A stretch of DNA of 64,000 nucleotides from Henckelia pumila (taxonomy: Eukaryota > Streptophyta > Magnoliopsida > Lamiales > Gesneriaceae): positions 5,828,001-5,892,000 of the forward strand of contig NC_133121.1 in NCBI RefSeq assembly GCF_033568475.1, given 5' to 3'. Below are positions 23,330 to 33,788 of the stretch, piece after piece (position 1 is the stretch's first letter; the number at the start of each line of letters is the position of its first letter). The position numbers and the translations under genes were made by a program. The notes under the pieces are model-generated. The model saw nothing but the letters and a program-made list of their open reading frames with translations. It ran no database searches and was not told the DNA's origin.

Positions 23330-23890
23330 TGTGAAGATTCAGTTTTTTTTAGTAACATTATAAGGAGTTGAAAGGCCAACATCAATGTAGAAATTGAAGA
23401 GTCACGATCAAGGTTTGTAACAGCCCAATTCATGGCTGATAATGACATTAAAATGGGATGTAATGGCCTTAAACCATGACCATTCAGCTGATCTAAGTTT
23501 CCTATAAATACTCCCAAAGGTTGAGTGAAAAATCACAACCAAAAAACATTTCTAAGTCCATTGTACTGATTTTTTTCGTCACCCCATATGACTACTAAAT
23601 CCAATCTCCACCGTTCAAAATATATTTTTTATGTTATACATATTTTGTCCAAGTTTCAACCCAATCCAACGGGTAAATTTATGAAAAAGGCCTTCGCAAT
23701 AATAAGTGGCAAATTCTAGGCGAGAAGGGAGCGACTCCAGTTCGTCGACCAGAAATGGTATCAAATGATCTTCAAAGCCAATCTTCACCGTTCATAATCT
23801 TTTTCAATATTCCGAAATACTTATGCAAATTGACTGAATTTTGTTGCATACAAATCCGAAAATAAGATAAGTGCGTTTTTGTTTCTTTAA
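23330..23890 (+). repeat. 3' LTR of element A, 5' part only
   Basis: Parallels the 5' LTR from its first base to about 23890, after which similarity to the 5' LTR (16834 onward) stops. The rest of the LTR is missing. Confidence 0.85.
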
Positions 23891-24599
23891 TAAAAATATG
23901 ACAATATAATAATAAATCACCTCCCTTCTTTATGAGTACTACAAGAACCTGTATAATGATGATGATAATAATAACAACAATAAGAAATTCTAATTGATGT
24001 AATTAGACGATGTTTCACCTTAATTTCGACTAAACTCACACCAATAAGATCGGTGGTATTTGTACCCCTGAGCAAGTTTCTGCAACACTTGTTTATAATT
24101 TATTCTGAAAAGATTGATAATTTAAAGATAATTTGATTGATATTATCATAATTAGATATATGTAGAAACAAACTTTTGTTGGTTTTCAAAAGTTGTAATT
24201 GGTTATAACGATACAACTCAAATATTCTAAACAATCATCTTTTCAGTAATTGCATTTCACACAACACGTCTATGAAAATCGAAACATAATTGATATTGGC
24301 TTTGATACAATTGCAACACTGAGTGTTTGTTGTTTTACTAAAAACTGTGAACGTCCTAGTAATGGTGCAATCAAATGCCATTGTTTGATCGTTCTCACAA
24401 CAAAAAACAATTATTGAACCCAATAATATTAGAGCAATTTTTGTAAAAAATAATTTTTATCGTCTTATCAAAGCTATATTTATTTTCAATCATCGAATCA
24501 TTTTAATTTGTTTCAGTGAAATTTTTACTAACCAATCACTTTTCTTTTTAAAATGTCTTAAATTTATATATATATATATATATATAGAAAATATGTATA

Positions 24600-25225
24600 C
24601 ACTTTTATTATGCTGCACACCTACCGTGCTCACCAGGGGCGGACCCATACTGGGTCCAAGGGGGGCACGGGCCCCCCCTCAATTTTTTTAAATAAATTTT
24701 TATTATATATATATGTATTATTTATTTAATAAAAGAAAATATAGTACATGCAATTTTAACTAATATTGGTGTTATATATTGAAAATTATAAATATTTAGG
24801 GACTTATCAAATAATTATATAATAAATTTTTACGAATTGATGATAATGTTTTAAATTTTCTGTTTGTATTTTAGTGATATAAATTATGCATTCGTGATTT
24901 TTTTATGATGAATTGCATCGTTTAACATAGTTAAATTTTTATTTTTACTTGAATTAAAATTCTATAATATCTCAATTTTTTAAATATTTTAGCTTGTATC
25001 TTTTTATTTTTAAAATTGTTAACAGAGATATGACAAAATAAACTAAATTTAATGTATAAAAATAGAGAAAACAAACTGGTCACCCAAACTACCACCCGAC
25101 GGAGCAACACATGACTTCGCTATTAGTTGTGCTCCCCTAAAAAAAATTTCTGAGTCCGTCCCTAGTGCTCACTCATTGTGCACATCATGAGTTGACGTCA
25201 CTCATCTATTGGACGTGCTAAATAA
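24600..25225. mobile_element. Half of a GTGCCCAC-palindrome MITE, split by the hAT MITE
   Basis: Flanks of the hAT insertion (TGCACACCTACCGTGCTCAC, then TCATTGTGCACATCATGAG and CTCATCTATTGGACGTGC) match the left arm of the intact palindrome at 56201-56368 in order. The hAT element therefore jumped into an older copy of that family. Confidence 0.65.
24634..25164. mobile_element. hAT-type MITE with perfect 8-bp target duplication
   Basis: 531 bp beginning CAGGGGCGGACCCA; the complement of the right end reads TAGGGACGGACTCA. It is flanked by identical GTGCTCAC at 24626-24633 and 25165-25172. No transposase; the interior is AT-rich. Confidence 0.92.
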
Positions 25226-25488
25226 AATTTTATTCGTGATGTAAATGTAATTGAAATATGAATAAATTGAACTACAGAAAGATTGAGTGCGACAAATATG
25301 CACAAGTTGAATTCATAAGACCATTTGTTCGACAACAACGTTAAGTCGATCGTATGATATATAATAATAATGATAATAATAATAAATATAGTAACAAATC
25401 ACTTTCCCTCCTTGTTCAAGTACTAGAAGAAAATTAAAAATAAAATCTTAATTATTATTAGATAACTTTCAATATACATTTCAGAGTA

Positions 25489-25660
25489 GGTCTCTTGTGA
25501 GACAGTCTCACGGATCTTTATCCGTGATACGGGTCAACAATGCTCATATTTACCATAAATAGTAATATTTTTAGCATAAAAAATAGTACTTTATCATGGA
25601 TGATCTAATTAGAAGATCCGTCTCACATAATTTACCAGTAAGACCGTCTCAAAAGAGATT
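25489..25660. mobile_element. GAGACGG-family MITE
   Basis: Inverted ends (TCTCTTGTGAGACAGTCTCA and the complement of AGACCGTCTCAAAAGAGA) around an AT-rich core with TATTTACCATAAATAGTAAT. Related to 27383-27546, 39246-39418 and the fragment at 7940. The transposase source is unknown. Confidence 0.8.
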
Positions 25661-26081
25661 TTGTATAAATTTTAATTTAACTCACCAGATAAGATCGGTG
25701 GTATTTGTCGTCCTGAGCAAGTTTTCGCTGTTTCTAATTAACTTATTTTGAAAAAATAAGCAACTTTATTGGTTGTTATCTTTTATATTGAAGAATAAAT
25801 AAAAAATTGCAAGTTTGATGTGTATATATCTTTTTGCTAATTTGATATTCTATACTCTCATATTTTAGTTTTTGTCTACTAATTTTATTTTTTTTGCAAT
25901 TTTGATATTTTTTGACACATGCTTATGTGACGTTGAATTGACGTCGATGCAACTTTCATTTGTGAAGTTGAGAAAAATGATCAAAAAATTGAGAGATATA
26001 TGATTGAAACTCAGAATGTGATGATCAGATACATTATAATCAAAACTACAAGGAAATGTAAAGATGAAAATAACAATTTGT

Positions 26082-26207
26082 GCCCATAGGGGTATAGGCG
26101 AGTTGGTAAAGCCTGAGGTGACGTGGAAAGAGATTTAACCTTCGCATGAGCCAATGAACCTCTGACTCATGTGGAATGGGGTATCCTTCGGGGTCAACCA
26201 TTTTCAC
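26082..26207 (+). mobile_element. tRNA-derived SINE with perfect 15-bp target duplications
   Basis: A 126-bp insert is bounded by identical AAAATAACAATTTGT at 26067-26081 and 26208-26222. Near its start TAGGCGAGTTGG (26095-26106) matches the Pol III A box at all but one fixed position, and a weak B-box-like GATTTAACC follows about 25 bp later. Length, internal promoter and long target duplications fit a plant SINE; no poly-A tail is present. Polarity follows the A box. Confidence 0.82.
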
Positions 26208-26222
26208 AAAATAACAATTTGT

Positions 26223-27382
26223 CAATTTTTTTTAAAAAAGATGGGTCAGACCTATTTGAAGATTTTCGTTATTATTATTTAATTATTATTATAATGAGAT
26301 TCAGTTTCTAATCTACGATGATGGTGATGACTATGATAGCTAATGTGAAAAAACTTAAAAGTCATTAGCATCGAAATTAAGTGTTCCAAGACTTAATTGT
26401 AATAATAAACGGTTTTAAAAAATATTGTTTTTTTAGAAAATAAGAAAAAATATTGTTTAAAAAATAAATTATATTATGATAAATAGTTTTTCTTCTTTTC
26501 TAAAAAAAAATAGAATTTTTATTTTTTAAAACTGTTTATTTTTAACTTCACTTGTTGTAGAAAGCGAATTCAAATATTGGATTGAGAGACTGTTTGCTTG
26601 GAGAGACCAACATACTAAAAATACTTATTTTTTTAAAAAGTGATTTTTTTCGAAATGTGCATTTTTTATTTACAAAGTTTGTTTTAAAAAAGCAATTAAA
26701 TTTTATAAGTCAGAATTCTTGGATTTTGGGCTTTTGATACTAGTTTTATTTAAAAATAAAAAATATTTTTTAACATTTATCTAAACATTAGCTTCTGTTT
26801 TTTTTTAAATAAAAAAACTTTAAAAACTAAACTTATTTAAACATTTTAAAAAAATTGTAGCATCGTATCTAAAGTCTAAACTGACTCTGAATAAATAAAG
26901 ATATAAAGTTTAATCATTTGCACCGCATCATACAAACGCATATCAACATCCAATACAAGATAAAAATCTTTCACTAGATTCTATGAAATATGTAATCCGC
27001 ATCAAATACTATTCAAACTAACTAAAAAATCTTGTCAAAATTTTGGTTGATCAATATTGTTCATATCTAGAAGAAGAATGCTTTAAATTTATTCTTGATT
27101 TAGATAAGACAAGATGGGATTGGGTGGGACGTGAAAACTCATGGATTTAAATTAATCCATGCCAATGAATATTTTTTTATGCAGTCCAAAAGTAAGTAAA
27201 AAATGCTATGTGTTCCCATTGGAATGGAATTTATGTCAAATAGGAAAGCTATAACTTTTTAGACCAAAATTAGCCAAAATCTAAGGCATATATGCAACCG
27301 GATAAAAGCAGAACTAATTTGAATAAGGGTAAAATCGTCAATACAGGAAGACTACGGTGCTTAAAAATTTATTTATTAGGCA
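26223..27382. other. AT-rich intergenic DNA, no gene
   Basis: Many short A/T runs; no coding frame, RNA gene or clean element ends recognised. Confidence 0.6.
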
Positions 27383-27546
27383 AAAACTCATATGAGACGG
27401 TCTCAAGGATCATTTTCTTGAGACGGGTCTCTTATATGGGTTATCCATTAAAAAGTATTATATTTTATGTCAAAAGTATTACTTATTATTATAAATATGG
27501 ATAGGATTGACCCGTCTCATTTGTGAAACCGTCTCACAAGAGTGTT
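27383..27546. mobile_element. GAGACGG-family MITE
   Basis: Inverted ends: ACTCATATGAGACGGTCTCA on the left, and CTCTTGTGAGACGGTTTCAC as the complement of the right. The core includes GGGTTATCCATTAAAAAGTA and GGATAGGATTGACCCGTCTC, as in other family members. Confidence 0.85.
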
Positions 27547-28311
27547 ACTTTATTTATTATTAAAAAATTGACATAATTAATTTAGAGCTTATTGAGCAAC
27601 ACTATGACCATTTAAATTTTACATTGAGGAATATTATGCTATAAAATATCACTTAAATCATTACTTTTTGGTATCGTTTGGTACATTAGTACATGTATAA
27701 CTTATTCTATTCAATCTCGCGTTCTTCTCGTCATATTATTTATTCATCTATTAATTATTTATTTTACATCAAACAAATAATTAATCATTTATCTTACATC
27801 AATCAAATCATTTAATTTAAATTACTATATTATCCTTATAAATAATATTATTAATATTTTGTTTATTCTTAAAAGGACAAAATGATAATTTATTATTTTT
27901 ATATAAAAATTAATCAACCAAATCAAATAAACTATAATCTATCAATCAAATCAAATACTATATTAACTATCATTTTTTATTTATTTTATATTACATTACA
28001 TTGACTTTTCGAAAAATTTAGTCAGTCTTTAAATAATGCATTGGCTTGTCATTGATCTCAGAAAGTAGAGTTTATGTAATCAGCATAAACCGATGTTCAA
28101 ATAATAGCACCAATATTTAAGATCAAATATTTGTATGAACGAAAGAAAAGCAACCATTAACTTTTTCATACAAATAACTTTCTTAAACATTATTAAATGT
28201 TATATATTTTCTCAGAGTACCCTAAATTATGTGTCTTGAATATATCAAAAAATATAAAAAATAATTTTTTCAATTTACCGTGAGGAATATTTTTCACTCG
28301 TTTGAACTGAA
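27547..28311. other. AT-rich intergenic DNA, no gene
   Basis: Repeated ATCAAATCA/AATCAAACA words at 27770-27960 may be a worn element, but no ends or target duplication could be fixed. Confidence 0.5.
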
Positions 28312-29702
28312 TTTTTTAGTTTAGCAAAGCTGAAGTTAAATCAAATTTTTATGAACAAAATTTATTTATCTTGATCAAATTCACAATAATTACCCTAACT
28401 AGCTACCAAATTCAAATCATAAAGTTTACAAATTTAAGATATTTTAAAATCAATGGTTTCGTCGATTCAAATGCAACGCTTACTCAGATATCATATTTTT
28501 AGATACAAAAACAAAACATTAAAACATCGTTTTTGCCGATAACTTGTAGTTTATATGACATCACAGTCTCAAGTTTTGGATGAGGTTTCGAGTTCGAGAC
28601 TCAACTGTAACATTATCTTTTGAAATTTAAAAAAAATCATTTATAATTAAAAAAAAAAACTTGAATTAGTAAGGTGATGGGGTAGGATTTAACATTATTC
28701 AAAAGTGGAAAAGAAGGGAGAAAATATCAAAGCTAAAACAAACTAATGTGAATGTCCCTTTTTTAGTTTTAGCAAGCTGAAGTTATAAAATCAAATTTTA
28801 ATGAACAAAATTTATTTATCTTGATCAAATTCACAATAATTACCCTAACTAGCTACCGAATTCAAATCATAAAGTTTACAAATTTAAGATATTTTAAAAT
28901 CAATTGTTTCGTCGATTCAAATGCAACGCTTAAGATAACACAATGAATCAATATATGCTCAGATATCATATTTTTAGATACAAAAACAAAACATTAAAAC
29001 ATCATTTATGCCGATAACTTGTAGTTTTTCTGACATCATAGTCTCAAATTTTGGATGAGGTTTCGAGTTTGAGACTCAACTGTAACATTATCTTTTGAAA
29101 ATTTTAAAAAAAATCATTTATAATTAAAAAAACTTAAATTAGTAAGGTGATGAAGTAGGATTTAACATTATTCAAAAGTGGAAAAGAAGGGAGAAAATAT
29201 CAAAGTTAAACAAACTAATGTGAATGTTCCTTTTTTAGTTTAGCAAGCTGAAGTTAAATCAAATTTTTATGAACAAAATTTATTTATCTTGATCAAATTC
29301 ACAATAATTACCCTAACTAGCTACCGAATTCAAATCATAAAGTTTACAAATTTAAGATATTTTAAAATCAATGATTTTGTCGATTCAAATGCAACGCTTA
29401 AGATAACACAAGGAATTAATATATGCTCAGATATCATACTTTTAGATATAAAAACAAAACATTAAAACATCGTTTATGCCGATAACTTGTAGTTTATCTG
29501 AAATCATAGTCTCAAGTTTTAAATTAGGTTTCGAGTTCGAGACTCAATTGTAACATTATCTTTTGAAAATTAAAAAAAATCATTTATAATTAAAAAAAAA
29601 CTTGAATTAGTAAGGTGATGAAGTAGGATTTAACATTATTCAAAAGTGGAAAAGAAGGGAGAAAATATCAAAGCTAAAACAAACTAATGTGCATGTCCCT
29701 TT
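28312..29702. repeat. Tandem triplication of a ~470-bp noncoding unit
   Basis: Three head-to-tail copies at 28312-28758, 28759-29230 and 29231-29702. Each opens with TTTTTTAGTTT and AGCAAGCTGAAGTTA (AGCAAAGCTG in copy 1) and ends near AAACAAACTAATGTG. Copies 2 and 3 share a segment of about 25 bp (AAGATAACACAAKGAATYAA) missing from copy 1. Identity is high by eye. No open frame is conserved. Confidence 0.92.
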
Positions 29703-30257
29703 TAGGAAAGTCTTGAGCTATCACGATTCACGACCGATCATGTGCCAAAATGTATGCTTTTTCAAAGTCTTTGCATCCGAATTTAGCTATTCCCCCACAC
29801 CTTTGTGAAGTCACTACTTGCCAAGATGCTAGTTTTTTTTTTTTAAAACTCCAAGATGCTAGTTAAGATTCCCCTTGTCTAGCTACTCTATTTTATATTG
29901 TTTTATAAAACTCTATTATTTTTACTACAAATTGGATGTTCATGCATATATGCACCATGGATATTCACCGTATCAAAATTATGTATATATATGTGTATAT
30001 TATAACTCTATTCTTTTTTAATTTTAATAGTAGAATAATTAATTAATGAGATCGATTTGACACATCAAATAGAGATGTTCACAACTCGAATTTTATTATC
30101 TTCAAACCACGGTCAACCAACAATTTAAATAGGTGATGACCTAAATACTTCAACGTGAGAGGAAAAAAGTTTTGTTGTTTCTCTTTATTTTTGTTTAATT
30201 GGATTTTAATGTGTAATATAGACTTTCTTTTTTGTCACACGAGCCACACACACACAC

Positions 30258-30307
<50 letters not shown>

Positions 30308-31800
30308 GAATCAATTTTAAATAAACAATATTCGTTTGATTTATTGATTTCGAGAAAAAAACCGAAACAAAAAAATCCAAAATAAAAAAAATAAATTTTA
30401 ACAAGTGTCATGAATAAAATTCAATAAACTAACTTACACGACTAAAATTATATTATATTATATTATATTATATTATATTATATATATATATATATTTATA
30501 TAAATATGAAGCTTGGGGGGATGACAAGTGGAGCAGGAGGATTGAATCCCCACAAGCCCAATTGTGGTAGATGATAAGGTATATAGTGTATTTGTGATTT
30601 GGAAACTTTTTCTTCCCATGCTTCAGGACCACGCACTTCTTCTCCCTGATCTATTTTATTTTATATCTAGTAAGATGAACGAAAAAAAAAATGACAAAAG
30701 AAAAAAATTTTATAATTTTAAAGATAACCAACCTTTCCCCACTAACAATGTCATTTTAATGTCTTTCCAAAAGAAGAAAGTCGATATTATTTTGTACTTA
30801 AATTTGTGATTAGTGGGTTTATAATTTCACTCAAATATTTCAAGAATTCTCATCATAATGTACCGATCACTAGTTTAAAGTACATCTGGGTACTTGAAAC
30901 TTGTCAAAATCGCATATATATCTATCTATGCATGTATCTTGTTTCCCAATCTAGACTTTTATTAACCGCAAAGAATCCAACTCTTTCTAAAATTATGAGT
31001 AAATTAAAACTTGCAGAATGATTTGAAAATAAACCCTAAAAAAGTAGCTTTTTTCCTTTAAAAAATTACATAAGAAAATTGTAGTTACTTTCATGAGCAA
31101 TAGAAATGGTTTACATGTTCTTGAAATTAAACTGCATGTAATTAACACGAACGAGCTTTGTTTATGTTTGCATTGTATAGCGTGACGAAACTCATATATT
31201 TATAGCTGCAAAATATGGTAGAATCTCATTAAGAATATAAATCATTTTAAAATATTTTGAGATTTTCGCAGTTAATTTGAAGGAAAGCAAAAATTTCTCA
31301 AATTATTATTATGGAAGACACATGATGATTAAGAGTGAATTTTTATAACATAAAAAAATCAAAATAACATAGAAAACACACTCCAAATTTCATTATTAAT
31401 TTTAATATAGGGAAAAGGGAGGTGCATATGTAGATAGATGCATAGATGATAAGATAAATATTAATATAAAATTACAATTATTGGGTGCTGGAATATGTGG
31501 GCTCCCCATTACGTCAATTGTGCTCAATTACTAGCTGACAGCTACACAAAGAAATTTATTCTTTCCCGCACCAACTATTAGTTTCCAAGGTTCTTATTCC
31601 CAATCCTACTGCATGGAATTTTAGAATTTTCTTGCATGCAAACACCAAATAACATTATTTTATTCATCCAAATTTTGTTAATCAGAGATGTAAACTAAGC
31701 AAGCTTAATGGATATTCTAATGCTTAAAACCCCCTTAATGCTGCTTTTATTAATTTCCAGTAATCTTGGACATTATATTATAGTAAGCATAAATGTACTT
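29703..31800. other. Intergenic DNA upstream of the MIR157 cluster, with microsatellites
   Basis: Contains (CA)n/(TA)n at 30246-30303 and an (ATATT)n run at 30450-30495. Small open frames at 30155-31021 are low-complexity. Nothing gene-like was found. Confidence 0.6.
30246..30303. repeat. (CA)n-(TA)n compound microsatellite
   Basis: About seven CA units followed by about 21 uninterrupted TA units. A pentanucleotide-like ATATT run lies at 30450-30495. Confidence 0.95.
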
Positions 31801-31807
31801 CTTGCAC

Positions 31808-31816
31808 TATATATAG
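31808..31816 (+). promoter_or_regulatory. Probable TATA box of the MIR157 transcription unit
   Basis: TATATATAG lies about 315 bp upstream of the first miR157 sequence, a typical distance for plant MIR156/157 genes. The region from here to the first hairpin has no conserved coding frame. Placement is inference from spacing; other TA-rich boxes exist. Confidence 0.5.
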
Positions 31817-32098
31817 ATGTGCTAAGGTTGCCTTCAAATCATACAAAACTAGCTCTCAAATCCAATCCTTTTAGTTCCCTCTTCTTCTTCTTCTTTCACA
31901 AAGAACCGTATATATGTATTTTCTTTATATGCTCGGAAAGAGGCGGTGGTACTCGTCCAGCTTGGTCGAGTCTCAAAGGGAAGAGTGTAACATTCAAACA
32001 ACTTCGTATACATCTCTTACACGCACATGCATGCAGGCATGACACATGCATTTTTAAACGAGTTATTTTTACACGACGTGATTGAGTACATTACATGA

Positions 32099-32242
32099 GA
32101 TGATAGGGTGAAGAGGAAACGGTGATGAGTTGACAGAAGATAGAGAGCACAGATGAGGAGAATACATATAGAATTGTATCTCACTCTTTGTGCTCTCTAT
32201 GCTTCTGTCATCGTGCACCTTCTTTCCCTTTATCCTATTGTA
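32099..32242 (+). ncRNA. MIR157: miR157 precursor, first copy of tandem pair
   Basis: The 21-nt sequence at 32130-32150 (TTGACAGAAGATAGAGAG plus CAC) is identical to the conserved plant miR157 (miR156 family), which guides cleavage of SPL transcription-factor mRNAs and sets the juvenile-to-adult transition. The opposite arm at 32192-32212 (GCTCTCTATGCTTCTGTC plus ATC) is the classic miR157 star. The loop is about 40 nt. The lower stem also pairs: AGGGTGAAGAGGAAACGGTG upstream against CACCTTCTTTCCC and TATCCTAT downstream. Strand follows from the mature sequence on the 5' arm. Confidence 0.96.
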
Positions 32243-32495
32243 ATCAAGTTTTTCGTTGACTTAGAGTCACTTGAAAGATATTTATGAAAAAATGTGTTAC
32301 AAATCTTGAGTTTCAAACAACATGTACACACACTGATCCATGATATATCCATCCACTACTACATTATTTTAGCCAAGTACAAAACAAGTTATAATTAGCC
32401 CCAAAATAATATGTACATGATATATTGATTTCTTGCTATATTTCAAGGGGAATATTATGGTAAGTATTTCGTGTGTGTGTGTGTGTGTGTTTGCA

Positions 32496-32632
32496 TTTTA
32501 AGGGAGGTATAAAGTGGATTGTTGACAGAAGATAGAGAGCACAGATGATGATGAAAGTGCACCAAGTTGGCACCTCACTCCTTTGTGCTCTCTAGTCTTC
32601 TGTCATCACACTCTAAGCCCCTCTTCCTGGAG
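32496..32632 (+). ncRNA. MIR157: miR157 precursor, second copy of tandem pair
   Basis: The same 21-nt mature sequence lies at 32522-32542 and a star-like arm at 32587-32607 (GCTCTCTAGTCTTCTGTC plus ATC). The loop differs completely from the first copy (GATGATGAAAGTGCACCAAG), while both arms and part of the lower stem (GGGAGGTATAAAGTGGA against CACTCTAAGCCCCTC) are kept. That is the pattern of selection on the duplex only. It lies 392 bp after the first copy on the same strand, so a shared primary transcript is likely; Arabidopsis MIR157a and MIR157b are also close neighbours. Confidence 0.96.
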
Positions 32633-32711
32633 TTTCTCCGGTATCTTGTTAATGCATGGGAAAATTTATAATATATGTTGGTCATATATATTTAAGGGAT
32701 ATAAATAATTG

Positions 32712-32877
32712 CATAGATCACCCAATGAAAACATGAGATTGTTGAAAACTCCCTATGATTATTAACCCCTTGTGTTTTCAATTTTTCAGAAGTATGAGTG
32801 CTAAAAATTGAAAACACAAGGGGTTAATAATCATAGGGAGTTTTCAACAATCCCATGTTTCCATTGGGTGATCTATG
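32712..32877. repeat. Near-perfect 75-bp-arm foldback downstream of MIR157
   Basis: Arms 32712-32786 and 32803-32877 are complementary with about two mismatches and a 16-nt loop. The outer ends read CATAGATCACCCAATG. No clear target duplication. It could be a young MITE, or, if transcribed with the MIR157 unit, a long hairpin giving small RNAs. Confidence 0.93.
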
Positions 32878-33788
32878 GATAAGGGGTTGTGTGTTATGTG
32901 TTCAAGATAAAAAAACACAGGGAGCTAAGAGATCATTTTTTTTTCATAAAAGGTACTTTTAGCAATCTCGAGATTTCACTGGAGTAATATTTGCAATTAT
33001 CCCTATATTTAACTCGTTCGATCTTTTACATTTTTAACCCTTAATTATAAAAGCTTTCAATTTGCAATTTTAGTCCAATAAATCGGTCCTTGTTTTTATT
33101 TTCACCCTTTTTCATAGAAATATTGATGTACATCGTGTCAACAAGTTCAGATGTCACGACATCATTTTCTCGCATTATCTCTGTGATGAAATTTGATTAA
33201 AAGTAGCTATAAGGACCGATATATATACTACTCCGAAAATTGCAAATCAAAAGTTTTTAAAACTAAAATAAGAAATGAATAAATTACAAGAGCAAAATTG
33301 TAATTTTTCCTGTGCTAATGCGTAGTTACAATTCTCTGCTACATTAAAGTGATCAGATAATGGAAAAGTCATATGAATGTTGGGGGCCGACCGACCACAA
33401 GCAAAAGTTGGAAGTTTTAGAATAAGCGCCTCTGTATGATAAACCTTTAAGTTTGGGCCAAATTCTAGAAATATATTTTGAGAAATTACATTTTGGTGAA
33501 ATTGCATTTTTTATGGAATATTTACGATTGTATCCTCTCTATATAAAAACCATACAAATTGAGTCTTACATGTATTATGATCTGAAAAACAAATTGGAAA
33601 TGTACATATGTTAATCAGTTAATGTGTACTAGTCTTGTATTTCTGATATGATATATGATGAGAAAAAAAAATGACCCTACATATATAGATATTGAAGTGC
33701 AAAAATTAATGTTGGCTTATATATATTTTCTGAATAAAAAAATTTGGTTTTTATCTACAAAAGATTACTAAATATGGATAAATCAAAA
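32878..33788. other. Intergenic DNA, no gene
   Basis: AT-rich. A minus-strand open frame at 33247-33507 has no recognisable domain and no splice context. Confidence 0.55.

Larger units (their letters stand above)
16226..23890 (+). mobile_element. Ty3/gypsy LTR retrotransposon (element A), broken and holding two solo LTRs
   Basis: Fossil element. Parts: 5' LTR 16226 to about 18111; primer-binding site TGGTATCAGAGCC (complementary to initiator Met tRNA) split by a solo LTR and complete at 20129-20141; a reduced internal region; the end of pol at about 23008-23325 (KIKWFNHTEREALQNLRK); a polypurine tract at 23316-23329; and a 3' LTR from 23330 that can be followed to about 23890. LTR starts are nearly identical (about 3% different over the first 350 bp by eye), pointing to insertion roughly one to a few million years ago. 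It landed in the LINE. The element is broken; most of gag and pol is gone or unrecognisable. Confidence 0.88.
23891..25780. repeat. Diverged direct duplication holding two younger MITEs
   Basis: A segment at 23895-24115 (TAATAATAAATCACCTCCC, then ATAAGATCGGTGGTATTTGT) recurs at about 25375-25765 (ACAAATCACTTTCCCTCC, then ATAAGATCGGTGGTATTTGT). Each ends with CTGAGCAAGTTT and a stretch like TTATTYTGAAAA. The second copy contains the GAGACGG MITE at 25489-25660. No gene is visible. Confidence 0.7.

Noticed and set aside
27650-27990. Possible Harbinger or hAT element with ATCAAATCA words
   Set aside because: No paired ends or target duplication could be located.
28312-29702. CRISPR-like array
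   Set aside because: Units are ~470 bp tandem copies without short repeats and unique spacers, in a plant genome.
30261-30303. Possible regulatory TATA cluster
   Set aside because: It is a simple (TA)n microsatellite; the boxed TATA at 31808 is better placed for MIR157.
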